DNA of 11,166 bases, taken from Candidatus Pelethomonas intestinigallinarum (lineage in GTDB: Bacteria; Bacillota; Clostridia; Oscillospirales; Oscillospiraceae). The DNA lies in NCBI GenBank assembly GCA_018712665.1, contig DVGP01000260.1, positions 1 through 11,166 on the forward strand. Direction: 5' to 3'. Every line of letters starts with the position of its first letter. Within the stretch, counting starts at the first letter, position 1. This document shows, piece after piece, positions 5,215-11,166 of this stretch. Position numbers and translations under genes: made by a program. The notes under the pieces were generated by a model. That model saw only the letters and a program-made list of their open reading frames with translations, ran no database searches and was not told where the DNA came from.

Positions 5215-5733
5215 TTATCCCGCCTGGCCAGCCGTCTTCTTGGCGGTCTGTGTGATATAGTCGCTGACCTGATCCCGCTCCATCCCCAGGGCCACCGCCA
5301 GCTCCCCGTAGAGCAGGTCCTCCGCCCGCTTCATGAACCGCTCGTCCACCTGGCCGGGCTTTGCTCCGGAGGAGCGCCGCTCCTGCCGCCGGACATGGGC
5401 GGCCTTGATGATCTGGACCAGATCCTCGCACTGGTGGGAGCTGAGAAGATTCTGGTAGTGGGCGGTCAGCAGCCGCAGGTTCTTCTCCCGGCACACATCC
5501 GGCTTCATGCCGGGGATGGCCCGCACCAGGGCCTCCGCCTCATCCCGGGAGAGGATGGGGCGGCTGAACACCTGCCCGTCCACCGGCGCGTAGACCTTGC
5601 CGCTGCGGTAGGCGGGGGCCAGGGTGTAATAGAGCTTCTCCCGGTTCGCGCCCCGCATGGCCAGCGGCCCGATGGCCTCCACCTGGCACGCGCCCTCGCC
5701 GCCGTAAATGATCCACTGCCCCACCTGATACAT
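5215..5733 (-). CDS. CarD/CdnL-family RNA polymerase-binding regulator
   Basis: A 172-residue protein beginning MYQVGQWIIYGGEGACQVEAIG, the N-terminal RNA-polymerase-interacting (Tudor-like) domain shared by CarD, CdnL and the transcription-repair coupling factor; it covers roughly residues 1-65. The rest is helical and charged, matching the CarD C-terminal domain, with a Lys/Arg-rich KAAHVRRQERR segment near 118-128. Such proteins bind the polymerase beta subunit and stabilise open complexes. The start is the ATG at 5733-5731, seven bases after AAAGGAGG; the frame stays open 55 codons further upstream, but that region is AT-rich, holds the promoter and does not resemble the family. It is divergent from thiN and convergent with smr. 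Its targets cannot be told from this sequence. Confidence 0.88.
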   Translation of the reverse strand: MYQVGQWIIYGGEGACQVEAIGPLAMRGANREKLYYTLAPAYRSGKVYAPVDGQVFSRPILSRDEAEALVRAIPGMKPDVCREKNLRLLTAHYQNLLSSHQCEDLVQIIKAAHVRRQERRSSGAKPGQVDERFMKRAEDLLYGELAVALGMERDQVSDYITQTAKKTAGQAG

Positions 5734-5766
5734 GCACAGCCTCCTTTCTCCAAGTTCAGACAATAA

Positions 5767-5785
5767 CAGCCCGTGAAACGGGCTG
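5767..5785 (-). other. leader hairpin of the carD-like gene
   Basis: CAGCCCGT (5767-5774), GAA, ACGGGCTG (5778-5785) form a perfect 8-bp stem with a 3-base loop in the transcribed leader, starting about 10 bases after the likely transcription start and ending about 20 bases before the ribosome site. It may stabilise the 5' end of the mRNA. No U-tract follows on the - strand side strong enough to call it an attenuator. Confidence 0.55.
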
Positions 5786-5803
5786 CAAGATATTACTATT
5801 TGT

Positions 5804-5833
5804 ATTATAACACATTTTTCCAAAATATGTAAG
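5804..5833 (-). promoter_or_regulatory. promoter of the carD-like gene with A/T-rich upstream element
   Basis: On the - strand TATAAT (5809-5804) is preceded by TGT, an extended -10, and CTTACA (5833-5828) lies 18 bases upstream as a four-of-six -35. Directly upstream, 5834-5862 is almost pure A/T with repeated A-tracts, the composition of an UP element. Together this predicts strong constitutive expression. The leader would run about 65 bases to the ATG. Confidence 0.7.
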
Positions 5834-5862
5834 AGAAAATTTTTATTTTTTTGATATTTTTT

Positions 5863-5898
5863 GCATTGTCCGAGGTATTCCGGACCCAAAATGCGCAA
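5863..5898. promoter_or_regulatory. imperfect nested inverted repeat upstream of thiN
   Basis: GTCCG (5868-5872) and CGGAC (5881-5885) are flanked outward by GCATT (5863-5867) and AATGC (5890-5894), a nested symmetric structure in the divergent carD-thiN spacer. It could be a regulator site for thiN. No convincing -35/-10 for thiN was found beside it, and there is no TPP-riboswitch sequence. Weakly supported. Confidence 0.25.
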
Positions 5899-5942
5899 TA
5901 CGCGCGGGCGCCGGACGCCGGGCGGTGGAAGGAGCGGTTTTT

Positions 5943-6584
5943 ATGGAGCCAATCTGTTATATCGTGGGAGCCTGCCCGCCGGGAGAGATCCGGTTCGCCC
6001 CGGGGCGGCCCGCCTTTGTCATCGCCGCCGACAAGGGGCTGGTTCACCTGGAGGCCCAGGGCATCCGGCCGGACCTGATCGTGGGGGACTTCGACTCCCT
6101 GGGCCGGGTGCCGGCGGGGGACAACATCCTCCGCCATCCGGTGGAGAAGGACGACACGGACTCCATGCTGGCGGTGAAAATCGCCCTGGACCGGGGGATG
6201 GGGACCATCGTGTTCTACGGCTGTCTGGGCGGGCGGCTGGACCACACCTACGCCAACCTCCAGACCTTGACCTACCTGGCTAGGCGGGGCGGGCAGGGCT
6301 GGCTCCTAGGGGACGGGACGGTGGTCACCGCGGTGGAAAACGGGCGGCTGGATCTCCCCGCCGGGCTGCGGGGGGCGGTGTCGGTGTTCTGCCCCGACGG
6401 ACAGGCGCTGGGTGTAACCCTCCGGGGCCTCCACTACCCGCTGGAGGACTACACCCTCACCAGCGGCTTCCCCCTGGGGGTCAGCAACCAGTTCACCGGG
6501 CAAGCCGCCTCCGTCTCCGTCCGGGAGGGGACCCTGCTGGTCATGTGGGACGAGGCGCGGGAGGATGTCCTGAAGCGGATCTGA
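5943..6584 (+). CDS. thiN: thiamine pyrophosphokinase
   Basis: A 213-residue enzyme that transfers pyrophosphate from ATP to thiamine to make thiamine pyrophosphate. Family motifs are all visible: ADKG (29-32), VGDFDS (47-52), the EKDDTDSMLA substrate and metal loop (68-77), GCLGGRLDHTYANL (93-106), and a C-terminal SNQFTG with beta strands of the binding domain. Length is typical. The start is the ATG at 5943, eight bases after GGAAGGAG; an in-frame GTG six codons upstream lies at that ribosome site and is not preferred. In many Firmicutes thiN follows rsgA and rpe; here it stands alone, divergent from the carD-like gene, with a shared terminator at its end. TPP would serve, among others, the 2-oxoacid oxidoreductase beta subunit encoded later in this window. 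Confidence 0.95.
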   Translation: MEPICYIVGACPPGEIRFAPGRPAFVIAADKGLVHLEAQGIRPDLIVGDFDSLGRVPAGDNILRHPVEKDDTDSMLAVKIALDRGMGTIVFYGCLGGRLDHTYANLQTLTYLARRGGQGWLLGDGTVVTAVENGRLDLPAGLRGAVSVFCPDGQALGVTLRGLHYPLEDYTLTSGFPLGVSNQFTGQAASVSVREGTLLVMWDEAREDVLKRI

Positions 6585-6604
6585 ATATCTGATCTCATGA
6601 TAAG

Positions 6605-6644
6605 AAGAGCCTGGGACAGCGTTTTTACGCTGTCCCAGGCTCTT
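6605..6644. terminator. bidirectional terminator between thiN and ilvE
   Basis: An 18-bp perfect stem, AAGAGCCTGGGACAGCGT, with a TTTT loop and exact complement ending CTCTT, lies 20 bases after the thiN stop and 24 bases from the ilvE stop. TTTTCTCTGTC follows on + and the complement of TAAG/TCAT on -. Its place between converging stops and stem strength make it a clear shared terminator. Confidence 0.92.
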
Positions 6645-6668
6645 TTCTCTGTCTTGTCCCGGAAACGC

Positions 6669-7745
6669 TTACAGCTGGACGATCCAGCCCATGTCGTCGG
6701 GAAGGGCGCCGGTCTGCATGCCGTAGATGGTGTCGTAGAGCTTCTGGCTGACGGGGCCCACGCCGCCGCCGTTGACCACGATGTCCTCGCCCTTGTAGCG
6801 GAGGTAGCCAATGGGGGAGATGACGCAGGCGGTGCCGGTGGCCCAGGCCTCCTGGAGGGTGCCGTCCTTGCTGGCGGCCTCGATCTCGTCGATGGAGAGC
6901 TTCCGCTCGGAGACCTTGTAGCCCCACTTCCGCAGGAGGGTGATGGTGGAGTCACGGGTGACACCGGGGAGGATGGAGCCGCCCAGGGGGGCGGTGATGA
7001 CCTCGTCGGCGATCATGAAGAAGGCGTTGGAGGTGCCCACCTCCTCCACATACTTGTGGTCCCGGGCGTCCAGCCAGAGGACCTCCTTGCAGCCGGCCTC
7101 CAGGGCCTTCTTGGTGGCCCGCATGCCGCCGGCGTAGTTGCCGCCCACCTTGGCGAAGCCGGTGCCGCCCACGGCGGCCCGGATGTACTCGTCCTCCACG
7201 TAGATGTGGCTGCCGGTGAGGCCGCCCCGGTTGATGTCGTAGTAGGCGCCCACGGCGCAGAGGATGATGATGAAGTGGTAGTGCTTGGCGGGCTCCACGG
7301 AGAAGCTCACCTCATCGGAGATGATGTAGGGGCGGATGTACAGGGCGGTGCCGGGGGCAGTGGGGATCCAGTCCGCGTCCTCCTTGACGATGGCCTTCAC
7401 CGCGTCGATGAACAGCTCCTCGTCCATGTAGGGGATGCACATGCGCTCGTTGGTCCGGTTCAGGCGCTTGGCGTTCATGTCCGGGCGGAAAAGGTTGATC
7501 TTCCCATCCGCGGTGCGGTAGGCCTTCATGCCCTCAAACATCATCTGGGCGTAGTGGAGCACGCAGCTGGCGGGGTCCAGGCTGATGGGGCCGTAGGGGA
7601 CGATTTTGCCGTCGTGCCAGCCCTGGCCCTCGTCGTAGTCCATGATGAACATGTGGTCGGTGAAGTACTTGCCGAAGCCCAGGTTGCTCTGGTCCGGCTT
7701 CTCCTTGGGGTGGGTCGTGCGGGTCACAGGAAACGTGTAAGCCAT
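6669..7745 (-). CDS. ilvE: branched-chain amino-acid aminotransferase
   Basis: A 358-residue class IV PLP-dependent aminotransferase that interconverts Leu, Ile and Val with their 2-oxoacids using 2-oxoglutarate/glutamate. Diagnostic features are FGKYFTDHMFIMDY (24-37), LHYAQMMFEGMKAYR (63-77), FRPDMNAKRLNRTNERMC (86-103), the PLP-binding Lys199 in GFAKVGGNYAGG (196-207), EEVGTSNAFF (234-243), and GGSILPGVTRDS (255-266). The length matches the longer bacterial/eukaryotic BCAT subgroup (about 340-360). The ATG is preceded by GAAAGGATG about 9 bases upstream. It is separated from the upstream hydrolase and 2-oxoacid oxidoreductase genes by a 192-base hairpin-rich spacer, but runs in the same direction, and its 2-oxoacid products are the expected substrates of a VOR-type oxidoreductase. 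Confidence 0.95.
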   Translation of the reverse strand: MAYTFPVTRTTHPKEKPDQSNLGFGKYFTDHMFIMDYDEGQGWHDGKIVPYGPISLDPASCVLHYAQMMFEGMKAYRTADGKINLFRPDMNAKRLNRTNERMCIPYMDEELFIDAVKAIVKEDADWIPTAPGTALYIRPYIISDEVSFSVEPAKHYHFIIILCAVGAYYDINRGGLTGSHIYVEDEYIRAAVGGTGFAKVGGNYAGGMRATKKALEAGCKEVLWLDARDHKYVEEVGTSNAFFMIADEVITAPLGGSILPGVTRDSTITLLRKWGYKVSERKLSIDEIEAASKDGTLQEAWATGTACVISPIGYLRYKGEDIVVNGGGVGPVSQKLYDTIYGMQTGALPDDMGWIVQL

Positions 7746-7937
7746 GGGATGTCATCCTTTCTCTATCCATGTATACATTCTTTTTCTTGAAAGAAAAAGA
7801 ATCAAAAAGAACTTTTGCCGCAAAGCTCCGCTTTGCTTATGGGAGCATATGGGATAAATCCCTACGCGAAACGTAGTTTCGCGTGAAAGTTTTCTTTTGA
7901 TACTTTTCTTTTTCAAAAGAAAAGTATGTAAACCGAC
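7746..7937 (-). repeat. hairpin-rich spacer between hydrolase and ilvE (array copy B)
   Basis: No gene is supported here. Read on the - strand from the hydrolase stop: ATACTTTTCTTTT/AAAAGAAAAGTAT (7927-7900, 13-bp stem, 2-base loop); ACGCGAAAC-3-GTTTCGCGT (7884-7864); a GGGAT/ATCCC stem (7862-7851); GCAAAGC-3-GCTTTGC (7836-7820); and ATTCTTTTTCTT-2-AAGAAAAAGAAT (7802-7777). Order, orientation to the flanking genes and several sequences (the CTTTTCTTT palindrome, the CGAAAC/GTTTCG stem, AAAAGTT between the last two stems) repeat the spacer at 3148-3434. A poor TATACA-like -10 at 7775-7770 overlaps the end, so separate transcription of ilvE is possible but unproven. Confidence 0.8.
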
Positions 7938-8723
7938 TCAGACGTGATACAGCTCCGGGCGGCGGTCGTGGAAGACGTTGATGGAGTCCCGGATGCCCTG
8001 GATGACGGAGAAGTCGGCCTGGGCGGAGATGATCTCCTCGCCGGTACCGGCCCGGGCCAGGTCCTGGCCCCAGGGATCGATGACAGCGCTGCCGCCGCCG
8101 CAGGCGGTATCCGAGGCGGCGCTGTTGCACAGGGCCAGGAACATCTGGTTCTCAATGGCCCTTGCCCGGGACAGGGTCTCCAGGTGCATGGCCCGCTTGG
8201 CCGGCCACTGGGCCACCACGAAGAGGAGGTCCACCCCCTCCAGCGTAATGGTCCGGGTCAGCTCCGGGAAGCGGATGTCGTAGCAGATGATGAGGCCGCA
8301 GCTCCGGCCCTCCAGGGTGAAGCGGCAGGTGTGGCTGCCGGGCCGGAAGGACTGATGCTCCCCGGAGGGGGTGAAGAGGTGGGTCTTGTCGTACTCGGCA
8401 ACGACCGCGCCGGTCCGGTCAAAGACGTAGGCGGTGTTGTAGTAGCCGCCGCCCTTCCGGTTGGCCACGCTGCCGCAGACGATGTTGACGCCCAGCTCCC
8501 GGGCCAGGGAGGAGAAGACGAGCTTCGTCCGCTCCCCGTCCCGGTCGGCGCAGGGGTCCAGGTCCTTGGGAAAGAAGCCGGTGTTCCAGGTCTCCGGCAG
8601 GACCACCACGTCGGGCCCGTCCCGGTCCACGGCGAGGCGGACCAGGTCCTGGGCGTGGGCGAAGTTGTACTCCACGTCGCCCAGGCGCATGTCCATCTGA
8701 ACGCAGGAGATCTTCATAGGCAT
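7938..8723 (-). CDS. carbon-nitrogen hydrolase, omega-amidase (YafV/MtnU-like)
   Basis: A 261-residue nitrilase-superfamily enzyme with the complete Glu-Lys-Cys triad: Glu44 in VVLPETWNTGF, Lys113 in EYDKTHLF, and Cys147 in IICYDIRFPE. The overall pattern, including RARAIENQMFLALCN near 186-200 and GGGSAVIDPWG near 209-219, resembles the omega-amidase group (YafV of Escherichia coli, YkrU/MtnU of Bacillus), which hydrolyses 2-oxoglutaramate and 2-oxosuccinamate formed when Gln or Asn donate amino groups. Subfamily assignment is from memory of these sequences. The start codon overlaps the gamma-subunit stop (TAATG); a second ATG two codons later has slightly better ribosome-site spacing to AGGGG. 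It is translationally coupled to the oxidoreductase operon. Confidence 0.87.
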   Translation of the reverse strand: MPMKISCVQMDMRLGDVEYNFAHAQDLVRLAVDRDGPDVVVLPETWNTGFFPKDLDPCADRDGERTKLVFSSLARELGVNIVCGSVANRKGGGYYNTAYVFDRTGAVVAEYDKTHLFTPSGEHQSFRPGSHTCRFTLEGRSCGLIICYDIRFPELTRTITLEGVDLLFVVAQWPAKRAMHLETLSRARAIENQMFLALCNSAASDTACGGGSAVIDPWGQDLARAGTGEEIISAQADFSVIQGIRDSINVFHDRRPELYHV

Positions 8724-9262
8724 TACCCCTGGTAGTCCCGGCCGGCCTCCAGGGCCTTCATGTTCAGGCCCACCAGCTCCACCTTTTTCGGGGGGACCAG
8801 CTTCTGAACAGTGACCTCGGTGCCCTCAAAGGTCAGCTGCGGGTTGTGCCGGAGGACGTGGCCCATCATGACCATGTTGGCCAGGGTGGGGACCCCGGCC
8901 TCGTTGGCCATGGCGGTGGCGGGGATGTAGTAGACCTCCACGTCGGTCCGCTCCACCTTCTCGGCGATCAGGGTGGAGTCCACATAGATCTGTCCGCCGG
9001 GGACCACGGCGTCCACGTACTTCTGGAGGGAGGGCAGGTTCATGGCGATGAGCACGTCGGGGCTGGTGACGATGGGGGAGCCCACGGGCTCCTCGGAGAG
9101 GATCACGTTGCAGTTGGCGGTGCCGCCCCGCATCTCCGGGCCGTAGGAGGGCAGCCAGGAGACCTGCAGGTCCTCCAGCAGGCCCTTGTAGGCCAGGAAC
9201 TTGCCGGCGAACAGGATGCCCTGCCCGCCGAAACCGGCGATGAGAATTTGTGTGGTCTTCAT
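8723..9262 (-). CDS. 2-oxoacid:ferredoxin oxidoreductase, gamma subunit
   Basis: A 179-residue protein of the pyruvate/ketoisovalerate oxidoreductase catalytic gamma domain family. The opening ILIAGFGGQGILFAGKFLA (6-24) is the family signature, followed by SYGPEMRGGTANCNVILS (39-56) and later GVPTLANMVMMGHVL (133-147). The subunit completes the coenzyme A-dependent oxidative decarboxylase in the cytoplasm. Its ATG overlaps the beta-subunit stop as ATGA and its own stop overlaps the hydrolase start, so the three genes are translationally coupled. Family naming would be KorC, VorA/VorC or PorG depending on substrate, which the sequence does not settle, so no symbol is given. Confidence 0.92.
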   Translation of the reverse strand: MKTTQILIAGFGGQGILFAGKFLAYKGLLEDLQVSWLPSYGPEMRGGTANCNVILSEEPVGSPIVTSPDVLIAMNLPSLQKYVDAVVPGGQIYVDSTLIAEKVERTDVEVYYIPATAMANEAGVPTLANMVMMGHVLRHNPQLTFEGTEVTVQKLVPPKKVELVGLNMKALEAGRDYQG

Positions 9263-10020
9263 TTCGTCTCAGCCTCCTTCCCGGCGCTCCGGTCCTTGTA
9301 GACGCCCAGGGGGTAGTAGGGGATCATGTCGCTCTCCACCCACTCCAGGGCCTTCTGAGGCGTCATGCCCCAGTTGGTGGGACAGGCGGAGGCCACCTCC
9401 ACCAGGGAGAAGCCCCTGCCCTCCACCTGGTTCTGGAATGCCTTCTTGATGGCCTTCCCGGCGGCCTTCACGTTCTTCACGTTGTTCACGGCCACCCGGG
9501 CGATGTACTCCGGGCCCTCCAGGGTGCTCAGCAGCTCGCAGACCCGGATGGGCCAGCCGCACTGCTTCACGTCGCGGCCGTAGGGGCTGGTCTGGGTGAC
9601 CTGGCCGGGGAGGGAGGTGGGGGCCATCTGGCCGCCGGTCATGCCGTAGATGGCGTTGTTGACAAAGACGATGGTGATGTTCTCGTTCCGGGCGGCGGCG
9701 TGGACGGTCTCCGCCATGCCGATGGAGGCCAGGTCACCGTCACCCTGGTAGGTGAAGACGATGTTGTCGGGGCGGCTGCGCTTGATGCCGGTGGCGGTGG
9801 CGGGAGCACGGCCGTGGGCCGCCTCGATCATGTCGCAGGTGAAGTAGTCGTAGGCCATCACCGCGCAGCCCACAGGCGCCACGCCGATGGCACGGCCCTC
9901 GATGCCCAGCTCGTCGATGGCCTCCGCCACCAGGCGGTGGATGATGCCGTGGGGGCAGCCGGGGCAGTAGTGGAGCACAGCGTCGGTGAGGGATTTGGGC
10001 TTCTGAAATACGATTGCCAT
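9259..10020 (-). CDS. 2-oxoacid:ferredoxin oxidoreductase, TPP-binding beta subunit
   Basis: A 253-residue thiamine-pyrophosphate-binding subunit. The N-terminal HYCPGCPHGIIHR (17-29) and APVGCAVM (48-55) hold Cys residues typical of this branch; the TPP/Mg motif runs from YQGDGDLASIG (91-101) to VNNAIYGMTGGQMAPTS (120-136). It binds the oxoacid-TPP intermediate and passes electrons to ferredoxin. This length (about 250) is that of the KOR/VOR type rather than the single-chain pyruvate enzyme. Its ATG is one base after the alpha stop with AAAGGAG upstream, and its stop overlaps the gamma start. Confidence 0.93.
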   Translation of the reverse strand: MAIVFQKPKSLTDAVLHYCPGCPHGIIHRLVAEAIDELGIEGRAIGVAPVGCAVMAYDYFTCDMIEAAHGRAPATATGIKRSRPDNIVFTYQGDGDLASIGMAETVHAAARNENITIVFVNNAIYGMTGGQMAPTSLPGQVTQTSPYGRDVKQCGWPIRVCELLSTLEGPEYIARVAVNNVKNVKAAGKAIKKAFQNQVEGRGFSLVEVASACPTNWGMTPQKALEWVESDMIPYYPLGVYKDRSAGKEAETK

Positions 10021-10021
10021 G

Positions 10022-11083
10022 TCAGTTCTCTCCTTTCGCGGCCTTGCGGATACTCTCCAGCACCTGGTCGGGGCTGGGGATCATGCCGCCCACCCGGTTG
10101 CACAGGGACACGGGGCGGCGGCAGCCGGTGGCAAGCTGGATGTCCTCCACCATCTGTCCCATGCTCAGCTCCACGGACAGGAAGCTCTTCACCTGGTCCG
10201 CCGCCTGGCTGAGGGCCTGCTTGGGGAAGGGCCAGAGGGTGATGGGCCGGATCATGCCGGCCTTGATGCCCTCGCCGCGGGCGGCCACCACGGCGTTCTT
10301 CGCCACCCGGGCGGCGATGCCGAAGGCCACCACGCACACGTCGGCATCGTCCATCAGGTAGCTCTCGTGGAGGGCCTCGCTGGCCTCCACCACCTTGTAC
10401 TTCTCGTAGCGCTCAAAATTCTTCTTCTCCAGCACGTCGGGCTGGAGGTAGAGGGAGTTGACAATGTTGTGCTTCCGCTTGCACTCCGTGCCCGTCAGGG
10501 CCCAGGGCTTGTCATAGTGCTCCACCTCTACGTCCTCAAAGGAGATGGGCTCCATCATCTGGCCAATGGTGCCGTCAGCCAGGATCATGGCAATCATGCT
10601 GTACTTGTCCGCCAGGTTGAAGCCCTTGACGGTGAGGCTGGCCATCTCCTGGACGGAGGCGGGAGCCAGGACGATCATGTGGTAGTCCCCGTGGCCGCCG
10701 CCCCGGGTGGCCTGGAAGTAGTCGCTCTGGCTGGGCTGAATGCCGCCGAGGCCCGGGCCGCCGCGCTGGACGTTCACTACGAAAGCGGGTACGTCACTGC
10801 CGGCGATGTAGCTCAGGCCCTCGCCCATCAGGGAGATTCCGGGGCTGGAGGAGGAGGTCATCACCCGCATGCCTGCGGCGGCAGCGCCGTAGACCATGTT
10901 GATGGAAGCTACCTCGCTCTCCGCCTGGAGGAAAACGCCGCCGATCTTGGGCATCTTCTTGGCCATGTAGGCCGCCACCTCCGTCTGGGGAGTGATGGGG
11001 TAGCCGAAATAGTGACGGCAGCCGGCCTGAATCGCCGCCTCGGCGATGGCCTCGTTGCCCTTCATCAGTACTCTTTCTGCCAT
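10022..11083 (-). CDS. 2-oxoacid:ferredoxin oxidoreductase, alpha subunit (VorB/KorA type)
   Basis: A 353-residue pyrimidine-binding and domain II subunit. Seen features: GNEAIAEAAIQAGCRHYFGYPITPQTE (9-35), the FLQAESEVASINMVYGAAAAG segment (51-71) including the Glu that activates TPP, TSSSSPGISLMGEGLSYIAG (76-95), and the C-terminal half with VVAFGIAARVAK and GMIRPITLWPFP. Such proteins are commonly annotated as 3-methyl-2-oxobutanoate dehydrogenase subunit VorB, and the nearby ilvE favours branched-chain oxoacids, but 2-oxoglutarate and indolepyruvate-like substrates cannot be excluded. The start ATG lies nine bases after AAGGAGG. It follows the ferredoxin-like subunit by 12 bases in a delta-alpha-beta-gamma order usual for this enzyme. 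Confidence 0.93.
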   Translation of the reverse strand: MAERVLMKGNEAIAEAAIQAGCRHYFGYPITPQTEVAAYMAKKMPKIGGVFLQAESEVASINMVYGAAAAGMRVMTSSSSPGISLMGEGLSYIAGSDVPAFVVNVQRGGPGLGGIQPSQSDYFQATRGGGHGDYHMIVLAPASVQEMASLTVKGFNLADKYSMIAMILADGTIGQMMEPISFEDVEVEHYDKPWALTGTECKRKHNIVNSLYLQPDVLEKKNFERYEKYKVVEASEALHESYLMDDADVCVVAFGIAARVAKNAVVAARGEGIKAGMIRPITLWPFPKQALSQAADQVKSFLSVELSMGQMVEDIQLATGCRRPVSLCNRVGGMIPSPDQVLESIRKAAKGEN

Positions 11084-11095
11084 ACCTTTGCCTCC

Positions 11096-11166
11096 TTACT
11101 TCTCCACAGTGATGATGCAGTCGGGGCACATGGTGGCGCAGAAGGCGCAGCCGATGCACTGGGACT
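11096..11166 (-). CDS. 4Fe-4S ferredoxin-type delta subunit (3' end, partial)
   Basis: The last 22 codons of a gene entering from the right edge read SQCIGCAFCATMCPDCIITV then EK and a TAA stop at 11098-11096. The CxxCxxCxxxCP pattern (C3, C6, C9, C13 of the visible part) is a 4Fe-4S cluster site, and the final Cys of PDC is a further candidate. Position directly before the alpha subunit identifies it as the ferredoxin-like delta subunit of the 2-oxoacid oxidoreductase. The N-terminal part, and any second cluster, is outside the window. Confidence 0.88.
   Translation of the reverse strand, partial: SQCIGCAFCATMCPDCIITVEK

Noticed and set aside
5734..5898. 55-codon N-terminal extension of the carD-like gene
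   Set aside because: This AT-rich stretch contains a consensus promoter and leader hairpin, and the ATG at 5733 has a perfect AAAGGAGG and a family-typical start.
5899..5942. TPP riboswitch upstream of thiN
   Set aside because: The conserved TPP-aptamer sequences (CUGAGA and the second-arm motif) are absent, and the leader is too short.
6597..7790. A 397-codon open frame on the + strand opposite ilvE
   Set aside because: It lies antisense to a clearly recognisable aminotransferase, begins inside a terminator stem, and its Val/Gly/Ala/His-rich composition is the usual shadow of a GC-rich gene.
7944..8735. A 263-codon open frame on the + strand opposite the hydrolase, and a similar frame at 9250-10212 opposite the beta subunit
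   Set aside because: Both mirror genes with intact catalytic motifs and overlapping start/stop coupling on the - strand.

Overview
The window looks like a GC-rich chromosomal segment from an anaerobic, spore-forming Firmicute. It is most like the Oscillospiraceae (Flavonifractor, Lawsonibacter or Oscillibacter-type gut clostridia). The reasons are spoVAD/spoVAE sporulation genes, a ferredoxin-dependent 2-oxoacid oxidoreductase, strong AGGAGG-type ribosome binding sites, high GC in genes with sharply AT-rich spacers, and palindromic A/T-tract spacer repeats. The family assignment is inferred from protein and spacer style; no 16S or marker gene is present.

Left part (1-1764). The 3' tip of an unidentified + strand gene ends against a bidirectional terminator. 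It converges on spoVAD-spoVAE (- strand), which here has no spoVAC directly upstream. A spacer of about 280 bases follows, holding a possible forespore-type promoter for spoVAD and a good housekeeping promoter for the next gene. Middle left (1765-4541): a divergent ROK-fold sugar kinase with an unusual N-terminal extension, then nagA (N-acetylglucosamine-6-phosphate deacetylase). The pair suggests amino-sugar catabolism or recycling, although nagB is not here. The two genes are separated by 287 bases packed with hairpins.

Middle (4542-6668). An AT-rich gene-free stretch carries what looks like a free-standing small RNA gene: a -35/-10 promoter with a dyad over the -10, a 12-bp hairpin and a very strong terminator. 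It is followed by a stand-alone Smr-domain gene with its own extended -10 promoter, then a convergent CarD-family transcription factor, and divergent from that thiN (thiamine pyrophosphokinase). thiN and ilvE converge on a near-perfect 18-bp bidirectional terminator.

Right part (6669-11166, all - strand, read right to left). The 3' end of a 4Fe-4S ferredoxin subunit is followed by the alpha, beta and gamma subunits of a 2-oxoacid:ferredoxin oxidoreductase (VOR/KOR type), then an omega-amidase-like carbon-nitrogen hydrolase, and, after a hairpin-rich spacer, the branched-chain aminotransferase ilvE. The set makes sense as oxidative amino-acid catabolism: transamination to a 2-oxoacid, disposal of oxoacid amides, and oxidation to an acyl-CoA with reduced ferredoxin.

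The most unusual signals are non-coding. Two spacers (3152-3380 on + and 7927-7777 on -) carry the same ordered array of four A/T-tract and GC hairpins in the same orientation relative to their genes. The second signal is the putative small RNA locus at 4662-4797. I see no phage, insertion sequence, CRISPR array, tRNA or rRNA.
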